64,000 bases of DNA from BNXB01 sp031556375 (lineage in GTDB: Bacteria > Bacteroidota > Bacteroidia > Bacteroidales > Azobacteroidaceae). The first letter of the stretch is position 1, and each line of letters begins with the position of its first letter. The position numbers were made by a program, and so were the translations under genes. Location of the stretch: assembly GCA_031556375.1 (NCBI GenBank), contig JAVBTA010000007.1, positions 8,311-72,310 of the forward strand, read 5' to 3'. Of this stretch, positions 16,202 to 22,990 are shown one piece after another. A model generated the notes under the pieces. The model was given only the letters and a program-made list of their open reading frames with translations, was not told the DNA's origin and searched no databases.

Positions 16202-17374
16202 TTATTCTTTCAATTCACTATAATACTTTCGTTCATAACCAGGCAATAAATCGGGATGAAAGATTGAAATAAGATCTTTTAAGACATAATCGGGATGAGC
16301 AGGCAGTTCTTCATAATACCTGTTCTTTTCTGTATTGCATCCGTAAATTTTTTTGTCCTTAAATGCACTAAAATAAGCATATGGAGCATATTCTGCTTTT
16401 AATCCATTATAATCCAAATCTTTATTGCTAAAATATTTAATCAGCCAAAAATCAACATGCTCACATTTATCCAATACTGTCTCAAATGATAAATTCATAG
16501 ATCCGGTTGTTGAATCATTTTCCCAATAATAAGCAGCACCCGCATCTCTCAGCAAATGAGCCATATAACTTTGTCCACCCGGAATATGCCATGCATTTCC
16601 GTATTTTTTCTCAGTCAATACCGTCGGACGTTTTTTTACTGATGATACCAATGTTTTCAATTCCGAATAAGACTGTTCCGTCCTTGTAAACAATGAATCG
16701 GCAAATTCTTCTTTTCCAAATAATAAGGCAAGAAAACGAATCCATTCGGTACGCGCAAGAGGAACTGATTCCATATAATCGACACAGTCAATTATTGGAA
16801 TGCCGACACTCTCTACTTTACCATAGCTAGTCTCCTTTAAAGGTGAGGCCAGAATTGCATCCGGATTAGCCAACATTATTTTTTCAATATTGGGATTGGA
16901 AGCCATTCCCAAATCAGTAATACTTCCATCCTTTATTTTCTCCTGAATTGCAGGTACATCTACATATTGAGGCTCACAAACTCCAACAATAGAATTAGTG
17001 ACTCCCAATTCTTCTAAAATACCACATTGTACGGAAGAATAGCAAGCTACCCGCTCCAATGGTACTTGTATAACAATCCCTTCCGGTAAATTATCAGGTT
17101 TTTCACGAGTTTTGTCTATCAAAACGTAACTCCTCAGGATTTGGCCTTGCATCCACGGGTTCATAATGGCAATCCGGGTATAATCATCTGATTTATCGAC
17201 TGTAAAACATTGGGCATATTTCACATAAGACGATATCCTTCCCTCCGGATTTGCTACCTTTTCTGATGATGACGGACGACAGGAGATGAAAACCTGAGCA
17301 ACAACACTTAATGTTATTATACAGACTTTCAACCTACTATCGAAATGTATGCTCCGTTTATTTTCCATTTTCAT
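16202..17374 (-). CDS. btuF: Vitamin B12 ABC transporter substrate-binding lipoprotein
   Basis: A 390-residue periplasmic-binding-protein-like domain of the BtuF/FepB class, which carries corrinoid from the outer to the inner membrane transporter. An N-terminal lipoprotein signal ends at QVFISC with Cys32 as lipidation site. Core segments such as VPLERVACYSSVQCGILEELG and the DAILAS element are typical of the fold. It is longer than enterobacterial BtuF. Its ATG overlaps the btuG stop (ATGA at 17374-17371). The specificity for B12, rather than haem or iron, is inferred from the riboswitch and from the btuB/btuG neighbours. No permease or ATPase gene (btuCD) is in this cluster. Confidence 0.8.
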   Translation of the reverse strand: MKMENKRSIHFDSRLKVCIITLSVVAQVFISCRPSSSEKVANPEGRISSYVKYAQCFTVDKSDDYTRIAIMNPWMQGQILRSYVLIDKTREKPDNLPEGIVIQVPLERVACYSSVQCGILEELGVTNSIVGVCEPQYVDVPAIQEKIKDGSITDLGMASNPNIEKIMLANPDAILASPLKETSYGKVESVGIPIIDCVDYMESVPLARTEWIRFLALLFGKEEFADSLFTRTEQSYSELKTLVSSVKKRPTVLTEKKYGNAWHIPGGQSYMAHLLRDAGAAYYWENDSTTGSMNLSFETVLDKCEHVDFWLIKYFSNKDLDYNGLKAEYAPYAYFSAFKDKKIYGCNTEKNRYYEELPAHPDYVLKDLISIFHPDLLPGYERKYYSELKE

Positions 17375-18447
17375 TTAGCAACAAATGCCACCTTTATCGG
17401 ATTTAATCCTCCTGTATCAAATGAATTTTGTTTTTTTCCTGCAGATGAAAAAATATACATTGTTCCATTAGTCTTATAGTCTGATTCTCCAATATAAATA
17501 TCGCCTGAAGATTTATCATAACTAATTGAATACGGTTTTTGAATAACAGTGCCATCCGTAATAAAATTAGATTTGCTTTCCTTTTCATTGATTGCATCAT
17601 ATTCAATGTATTTCACTTCTTCTACAGGTTTACCATATTGAGCATAAATCATATATAGTTTATCTCCTGTCGACGTAATCATAGTAGCATTACCAATTTT
17701 TGTAACCGCATCGGTTTCTGTATCGATCCGTTGTAAAGTATTAGGAATATCTGAATAATTTCCCATTGAGACAAGATAAACATCATCTTGATTATCTTTC
17801 ACAAGATTCATCGGGTTAACAACAACCTCAATATCCTTTATTAGCTCAAATTTATTTACATCAACCACAGATACTGTCTTTTCATAACCGGAAACATATC
17901 CTCCGGAATTGGCAACATAGATTTTTTTATTAGCTCCAACCAGCCCTTCCGGATTAGCTCCTACTTTTATTACATTACTAACTGTCAAATGAGTAGTATC
18001 CAATTGTCCTAGATGTCCGCTGTTAAAAAATGACACATATACTTTTCCATCATATTCAGTAAGACATCTTGGGCCTTTGGGATTACCTGAAATATCTTCT
18101 GCTTTGAGAGATTTAATTAAATTACAATTCAAATCCAATACATCGATAACATCAGAACCACAGACTGCTACATACATCTTTGAACCATAAACCAAGATAT
18201 CATTCCCGAGGTCTCCCAACATCTGACCATTCTGAGCCTTGTATATGTCTCCACTGACTGTTTTTTTAGAAAAGTCATAATATACAATGTTTGCATCACT
18301 GGTTCCCCAGCCCCCTGTATTCAAAATATACGCACCTACAGACACCTCTGCAGGTGTAATCGGATCATCGTCATCATTACAAGAGATAAATGTCGTTGCA
18401 AATAATAAGCTTACAAATGCTAAGCAATAAAGGTTTTTCAGTTTCAT
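17371..18447 (-). CDS. btuG: BtuG-like surface cobalamin-binding lipoprotein (YncE/DUF5074 propeller)
   Basis: A 358-residue lipoprotein with Cys23 in FISC followed at once by NDDDD, an acidic stretch like the surface-export signal of Bacteroidota lipoproteins. The remainder is a repeated beta-propeller pattern of the YncE type (for example KIYVANSGGYVSGYEKTVSV). In Bacteroides, BtuG caps BtuB and binds cobalamin with extreme affinity. Here the same role is inferred from family type, position between btuB and btuF, and the riboswitch. It starts 39 bases after btuB and overlaps btuF by four bases. Confidence 0.8.
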   Translation of the reverse strand: MKLKNLYCLAFVSLLFATTFISCNDDDDPITPAEVSVGAYILNTGGWGTSDANIVYYDFSKKTVSGDIYKAQNGQMLGDLGNDILVYGSKMYVAVCGSDVIDVLDLNCNLIKSLKAEDISGNPKGPRCLTEYDGKVYVSFFNSGHLGQLDTTHLTVSNVIKVGANPEGLVGANKKIYVANSGGYVSGYEKTVSVVDVNKFELIKDIEVVVNPMNLVKDNQDDVYLVSMGNYSDIPNTLQRIDTETDAVTKIGNATMITSTGDKLYMIYAQYGKPVEEVKYIEYDAINEKESKSNFITDGTVIQKPYSISYDKSSGDIYIGESDYKTNGTMYIFSSAGKKQNSFDTGGLNPIKVAFVAK

Positions 18448-18486
18448 TGTTTTAAATTTTTATATTTTTTGTCAATATTGTAAATT

Positions 18487-20493
18487 TCAAAATTCCCAGG
18501 CAACAGATAAACGATATGACCGTCCTGGCATCGGATACCACTTAATGATTTCATATGTTTTATTTGACAGATTCTGGATATCAGCCTGTACCCGAAGTTT
18601 TGTTTTACAAACCTCAAATGCTTTGTTTAACGTTATACTCTGATCCAGATATGCATCGATATGATTTGCTGCAATGTTCTGCAGATTAGAATAACGTTCT
18701 CCTGATGCAATCAGGTTATATCCGATATTAACCCACGGATTCTCGAATGTAACTATAGCAGAGCCAGAGTGTTCCGGAACATAAGGCAATTGATCCTTAT
18801 AATTTTTGGCCTCTTTATCTGTGACATCAATTGTTCTCTGATAGCTGTAACTACCGGAAATATTCAAATGACAAGCTTTTCCTAAATCAATTTCTGTAGA
18901 CAGTTTTACATCTACACCTTTTGCTTCCACTTCCCCCATATTCATCATTTTCCAGATAAAAAGGGTAGGAATCGCTACTATTTTATCGTGAACACGATTA
19001 TAATAGCCGTCCACAGAAGCCATTAAATTAGAAACTCTACCGGAAAAACTACCAGTCCAGGTCAAACCAAGATTATACTGAGAAGTTTTTTCGGGTTTTA
19101 GATTTCTGTTTCCGATGCGGGAATAATATAGATCATTGAACGTAGGCACCCGGAAGATATCCTTATATGAAGCTCTGACACGCAAATTTGTTGCTTCGAG
19201 AGGTTGATATGACAGGCTGATCGATGGAGACAATCTACTCATATTATCAGGAGTCTCTCCTGATTCAACATGTTCTGTGATTAGAGTTCCCAATAGTGTT
19301 CCTGTTGCCGTAAAACGAGAATTGAAATATTGGGCAGATAACGCCGTTAAAGAATTAAATCGCTTTGGAAAAGGACAATCCTCGAAGTTATTCCACAGTG
19401 TACTTATAAAAGCATCTTCTGCTAAGGAAAAAGAAAGTACATCCAACGGTTTATATAAAATGGTTCCGGAAGCATAATATTCACTTTGCGTATACAGATT
19501 TTCCTGGACTCCGGAAGGATATTTAACATCTACATCTATATAGTGAGTATATGTATAATCATATTTTATCTGACCCTGCACTTGAAATTTATCAGACAAC
19601 AAATTTTCATAATGCAATTGTGAAAAGAAATTTTCGGTCCAAAGCCGTTCCGCGGAATACGGATTATATAATATTACAGCTCCAGGTAACCCTCTTTCCG
19701 AATCGTAATAGTAAGCTTTGAGTCTCATTTTTCCGTTTTCCTGAAAATTTCCATAAAGATTCAATTCCGTATTCAAGGATTTCAAATCACTGTTAATCCG
19801 ATCAGCTTCAACTTTAGTATTCCCATTTTTTAAGCTATACGGATAATCTCCGTCTGTTTTTTGCCAACTTCCAAAAACAGATCCGGAAAAAGTATCATTG
19901 AATTTTTGAGAATATGTCAAAGAAGGATTCAAAAAACCAAATGATCCTACTTTCATTTGAACTTTTCCAGAATAATTATTATTGTTAAAAGCTGGGGACT
20001 CTGTTTTCAGGTTCAAAGCTCCTACAGAAGCGGTAATCCTGGCTGTTTGAAAAATATCGTCGGATTGGCCGATCACCAAAGAAATCATACTCAGGTTATC
20101 GAGGGAAAAACGCCCGATATCAACTTGTCCGGTTTGTGCATCACTGACAGTAACCCCATCATAACTGACAGCTGTATGGGTTGCTCCCATTCCACGTATC
20201 GAGACTGTTTTAAGTCCCCCCAAACCACCGTAATCTTTTACCGTTACTCCGGAAAACTGACGCACTGCATCCGAAAGTGATTGTATACCTCTCCTTTCAA
20301 TATCTTTACTGTCCATTACCTGTAGAGGCGATGTCGAGCGACTTGCAGATGGGCGTAACGTAGCAGATACACGCACTTCATCCAGATGACCTCCGTTCAA
20401 AGTATCAGTAACAATTCCTTGTGCTTTGATTCCAGCCGGAACAAAACACACGACAATAATAAAATAGATAAATTTGCGTAAATTAGTCAACAT
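18487..20493 (-). CDS. btuB: TonB-dependent cobalamin receptor
   Basis: A 668-residue outer-membrane receptor with a signal peptide ending near AGIKAQ. A plug domain follows, starting around residue 40 and including the VRQFSGVTVKDYGGLGGLKT stretch. A 22-strand-type barrel ends in a terminal aromatic residue (LSVAWEF). It lacks the N-terminal CarboxypepD_reg/STN extension of SusC proteins, as expected for BtuB. A cobalamin riboswitch and a strong promoter lie directly upstream, which fixes its substrate class better than the protein alone. First gene of btuB-btuG-btuF. Confidence 0.88.
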   Translation of the reverse strand: MLTNLRKFIYFIIVVCFVPAGIKAQGIVTDTLNGGHLDEVRVSATLRPSASRSTSPLQVMDSKDIERRGIQSLSDAVRQFSGVTVKDYGGLGGLKTVSIRGMGATHTAVSYDGVTVSDAQTGQVDIGRFSLDNLSMISLVIGQSDDIFQTARITASVGALNLKTESPAFNNNNYSGKVQMKVGSFGFLNPSLTYSQKFNDTFSGSVFGSWQKTDGDYPYSLKNGNTKVEADRINSDLKSLNTELNLYGNFQENGKMRLKAYYYDSERGLPGAVILYNPYSAERLWTENFFSQLHYENLLSDKFQVQGQIKYDYTYTHYIDVDVKYPSGVQENLYTQSEYYASGTILYKPLDVLSFSLAEDAFISTLWNNFEDCPFPKRFNSLTALSAQYFNSRFTATGTLLGTLITEHVESGETPDNMSRLSPSISLSYQPLEATNLRVRASYKDIFRVPTFNDLYYSRIGNRNLKPEKTSQYNLGLTWTGSFSGRVSNLMASVDGYYNRVHDKIVAIPTLFIWKMMNMGEVEAKGVDVKLSTEIDLGKACHLNISGSYSYQRTIDVTDKEAKNYKDQLPYVPEHSGSAIVTFENPWVNIGYNLIASGERYSNLQNIAANHIDAYLDQSITLNKAFEVCKTKLRVQADIQNLSNKTYEIIKWYPMPGRSYRLSVAWEF

Positions 20494-20540
20494 GTCTTCT
20501 CAGCCTTTTTCCTCGAAAGCTTTCGAAATTAATAATAAAC

Positions 20541-20680
20541 ATCGGCAGGTCTTCTGACTTACTCCTGTTTTGCACGCCTTCCCGTTTTCAGTTTTTAATA
20601 AAACAGTGGCTTGAGTATTGTGCAAACATTAAAGAGCTTACAGCAGCGGGACTGTCCTGGATTTTCACCTGGTTCCCATT
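20541..20680 (-). ncRNA. Cobalamin riboswitch (B12 element)
   Basis: On the - strand the 5' part reads GGGAACCAGGTGAAAATCC, followed by GGACAGTCCCGCTGCTGTAA, the conserved B12-binding core. The 3' end is AAGTCAGAAGACCTGCCGAT. These are the hallmark segments of the cobalamin aptamer. The aptamer ends about 48 bases before the btuB ATG. In between lies a palindromic hairpin, TCGAAAGCTTTCGA (20513-20526), close to the translation start, which suggests control of ribosome access, or possibly termination. High cobalamin should repress btuBGF. Exact 5' and 3' limits are approximate. Confidence 0.95.
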
Positions 20681-20723
20681 TTAATCGTATTCTCCGAATG
20701 GAGAACTCGAACCGTTGCGGATA

Positions 20724-20754
20724 CAAAGGTAGATAAAATATTCAAATCGACAAA
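20724..20754 (-). promoter_or_regulatory. Promoter of the btuBGF operon
   Basis: On the - strand TTTG (20754-20751), exactly 19 bases, then TACCTTTG (20731-20724) gives a full match to the Bacteroidota consensus. The predicted start near 20718 places the whole riboswitch in the leader. Confidence 0.8.
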
Positions 20755-20762
20755 TAAAATAT

Positions 20763-20798
20763 AAAAAAGGGAATGAAAAATTATTTTTCTCATTCCCT
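20763..20798 (-). terminator. Intrinsic terminator of the nif3-like/zinc-ribbon operon
   Basis: On the - strand, AGGGAATGA (20798-20790) pairs with TCATTCCCT (20776-20768), followed by TTTTTTAT. It lies 25 bases after the zinc-ribbon gene stop and just upstream of the btuB promoter, insulating the two operons. Confidence 0.85.
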
Positions 20799-20822
20799 TC
20801 TTAAAAAATATTTCTTTTGATA

Positions 20823-21710
20823 TTATTCGACTCCAGCTAGTTTCGGGTCGATCATAATACGTCCGCAGTGTTCGCAAACGATAATTTTCTTACGTAACTT
20901 GATATCCATTTGTCTTTGAGGTGGAATTTTATTGAAGCAACCTCCACAAGCATCACGTTGGATGTAAACAACAGCCAAACCATTACGGGCACTCTTTCTG
21001 ATTCTCTTGAATGCAGTCAGCAAACGAGGTTCGATAGTAGTTTCTATTTGTTTTGCTTTTTCACGCAATTGTTCTTCTTGTATTCTTGTTTCAGATACGA
21101 TTTCATCCAATTCTTCTTTTTTCATTTTCAGGTCAATCTGACGATCCTCCAGCAATGCTTTCGATTTTTGGATTTCTTCATTGATTAATTTAGAATCCGC
21201 AGTAAATTCACGAATTCTTTTTTCAGCTAATTCGACTTCCAATCCCTGGAATTCCACTTCTTTGGAAAGGCTATCAAATTCGCGGTTGTTACGAACATTT
21301 TCCAGTTGCTCCTTATATTTAGCGATCAATGCATTAGAATCCGAGATCTTAATTTTTTGTTGACCAACAGCTGCTTCGATATCTTTAATATCCAATTGGA
21401 AATTTTGCATACGTGTTTGCAACCCTGCAACTTCATCTTCCAGGTCCTGTACTTCCAATGGCAATTCTCCACGAAGTGTTTTAATCTTATCTATTTCCGA
21501 CAACATCATCTGCAATTCGTATAAGTTGCTCAATTTTTGTTCAACCGATAATTCTTTGTCAGCAGAACCTTTAGAGACCTCACTACTTTCTGCAACTGTA
21601 GTTTCGGCTACAGGTTTTTCTGTTGCTTTAGCTGTTTTAGCTGTTGCTTTTTTTTCTTTTTCAGGGCTTTCAGCTGCCACATTTTCTTTTGTAACTTTCT
21701 CTTTTGCCAT
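20823..21710 (-). CDS. Coiled-coil protein with C4 zinc ribbon
   Basis: A 295-residue protein. Residues 1-55 are rich in Ala, Lys, Glu and Thr and look disordered. About residues 60-230 form a long coiled coil. The C-terminus is a C4 zinc ribbon (CGGCFNKIPPQ ... CEHCGRIM), placing it in the family annotated as C4-type zinc ribbon protein (PF02591-like). Members are thought to bind nucleic acid, but the role is not established. It starts eight bases after the Nif3-like gene, a pairing that supports a shared function or at least a shared transcript. Confidence 0.85.
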   Translation of the reverse strand: MAKEKVTKENVAAESPEKEKKATAKTAKATEKPVAETTVAESSEVSKGSADKELSVEQKLSNLYELQMMLSEIDKIKTLRGELPLEVQDLEDEVAGLQTRMQNFQLDIKDIEAAVGQQKIKISDSNALIAKYKEQLENVRNNREFDSLSKEVEFQGLEVELAEKRIREFTADSKLINEEIQKSKALLEDRQIDLKMKKEELDEIVSETRIQEEQLREKAKQIETTIEPRLLTAFKRIRKSARNGLAVVYIQRDACGGCFNKIPPQRQMDIKLRKKIIVCEHCGRIMIDPKLAGVE

Positions 21711-21718
21711 ATTTTAGA

Positions 21719-22819
21719 TCAGATGTATTTTACAGGATTTGAGTTCACTGTTGAAAAATGAAGGGCAAAGTTAGGCATTTTTTTTGTAATTATGTCAAAA
21801 AACAACTCTTTTGTACAAATTTCGGATTCGTAGTGCCCAATCACGGCCAATAGTATTTGTTTTTCAACATCATAATAATCATTGTACTTCGCTTCACCAG
21901 TGATAAAGATGTCTGCACCATAATTAATGGCCTCCGGTATCAAAAAAGCTCCGCTCCCACCACAAATAGCAACTTCGTGTATTTCCTTATTTCTTAATGG
22001 AGAATGTTTTAACATATCCAAATGGAATATTTGTTTCAGGCGGAGAAGAAAAGAATTTTCATCCTCCGGAGAGGGTAACTCCCCTACTACACCCGATCCT
22101 ACGGATTTCCAATCATTAGAGAGATTATAAAAGTCATAAGCAGGTTCTTCGTATGGATGAGAAACCAGCAAAGCACGTAATACTGAAGACTTTTTATATG
22201 CAGGTAATATGGTTTCTATTCTCACCTCCTGCTCTGTATGCAATTCTCCAACTATACCTACAAAAGGATGAGCATCCTGTTTAGCCCTGAATGTTCCTTC
22301 TCCTTCCAAATTATAACTACAAGAATCATAGTTGCCTATATTTCCGGCTCCGGCATTGAATAATGCATTTCTTACGGCTTCGGCATGTTCCAAAGGAACA
22401 AATGTAACCAGCTTAAGCAAATTTTCTTTTTTAGGACTTAATATCCGAATATTCTGCAAGCCTATTTTTTCTGCAATCTTGAAATTGACACCTCCTGATG
22501 CATTATCCAGATTGGTATGTGCAGCATAAATAACCAGGTCGTGCTTACAAGCCTTGATCACGCATCGTTCGATATAATTTCTTCCGGTAAGCGTCTTCAA
22601 AGGTTTGAACAACAACGGATGATGCGAAATAATAAGGTTGCATTCCAATTCCAGGGCCTCATCTATTACTTCTTCTGTAATATCGAGACACAGAAGAGCT
22701 CCTGTTAGTGTTTGAGAAGTGTCTCCGACTTGTAAACCGGAGTTATCAAAACCATCTTGCAGAGGAAGTGGAGCAAAATCTTCCAGGATTGAGATTATTT
22801 GAGAGATTTTCATATACAT
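21719..22819 (-). CDS. Nif3-like dinuclear metal-centre protein
   Basis: A 366-residue Nif3/YbgI-family protein with the LPLQDGFDNSGLQVGD start, LIISHHPLLFKPLK (metal-binding His pair) and the late ICGGSGAFLIPEA and GEAKYNDYYD elements. The long form contains a PII-like insertion between the two halves (about residues 125-230), as in Gram-positive and Bacteroidota versions. The biochemical function is uncertain; GTP cyclohydrolase I type 2 is a frequent but weakly supported label. Two start codons are possible, ATG at 22819 or at 22813. The promoter at 22828-22857 lies so close that the second gives a more ordinary leader. Confidence 0.85.
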   Translation of the reverse strand: MYMKISQIISILEDFAPLPLQDGFDNSGLQVGDTSQTLTGALLCLDITEEVIDEALELECNLIISHHPLLFKPLKTLTGRNYIERCVIKACKHDLVIYAAHTNLDNASGGVNFKIAEKIGLQNIRILSPKKENLLKLVTFVPLEHAEAVRNALFNAGAGNIGNYDSCSYNLEGEGTFRAKQDAHPFVGIVGELHTEQEVRIETILPAYKKSSVLRALLVSHPYEEPAYDFYNLSNDWKSVGSGVVGELPSPEDENSFLLRLKQIFHLDMLKHSPLRNKEIHEVAICGGSGAFLIPEAINYGADIFITGEAKYNDYYDVEKQILLAVIGHYESEICTKELFFDIITKKMPNFALHFSTVNSNPVKYI

Positions 22820-22827
22820 ATTTTTTA

Positions 22828-22857
22828 CAAAGATATATTTTTTTATGTTATCAACAA
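22828..22857 (-). promoter_or_regulatory. Promoter of the nif3-like/zinc-ribbon operon
   Basis: On the - strand, TTG (22857-22855), a 19-base spacer and TATCTTTG (22835-22828) fit the Bacteroidota consensus. Transcription would start near 22821, only a few bases from the possible ATGs at 22819 and 22813. The -33 box falls between and touches TTATCAACA repeats. Confidence 0.65.
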
Positions 22858-22889
22858 GTTATCAACACCATTCTCTTGATTGTTGATAA
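22848..22889. repeat. Cluster of three TTATCAACA motifs
   Basis: TTATCAACA occurs at 22848-22856 and 22859-22867, and inverted (TGTTGATAA) at 22881-22889. It differs by one base from the DnaA box TTATCCACA. The cluster lies in the divergent spacer between the Nif3-like gene and the TonB receptor gene and overlaps the -33 box of the former. It may be an operator or a set of weak DnaA sites. Confidence 0.6.
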
Positions 22890-22939
22890 GTAATACTAAT
22901 ATGTAGCAAAAACGTAAAAATTTTTTCACAAAAATAGGC

Positions 22940-22947
22940 TAAATTTG
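22940..22947 (+). promoter_or_regulatory. Putative -7 element for the TonB receptor operon
   Basis: TAAATTTG matches TAnnTTTG, 44 bases before the ATG at 22991. No clear TTTG lies at the right distance upstream. Confidence 0.35.
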
Positions 22948-22990
22948 TCAGGATTTTAACAGAATAATATATTCATTAATTTATATTTTT

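Noticed and set aside
20665..20877. 70-codon - strand frame
   Set aside because: It runs through the zinc-ribbon gene end, a terminator, the btuB promoter and the riboswitch.
22848..22889. Calling the TTATCAACA cluster oriC
   Set aside because: Only three non-consensus boxes, no dnaA or typical origin neighbours in the window; reported only as a motif cluster.
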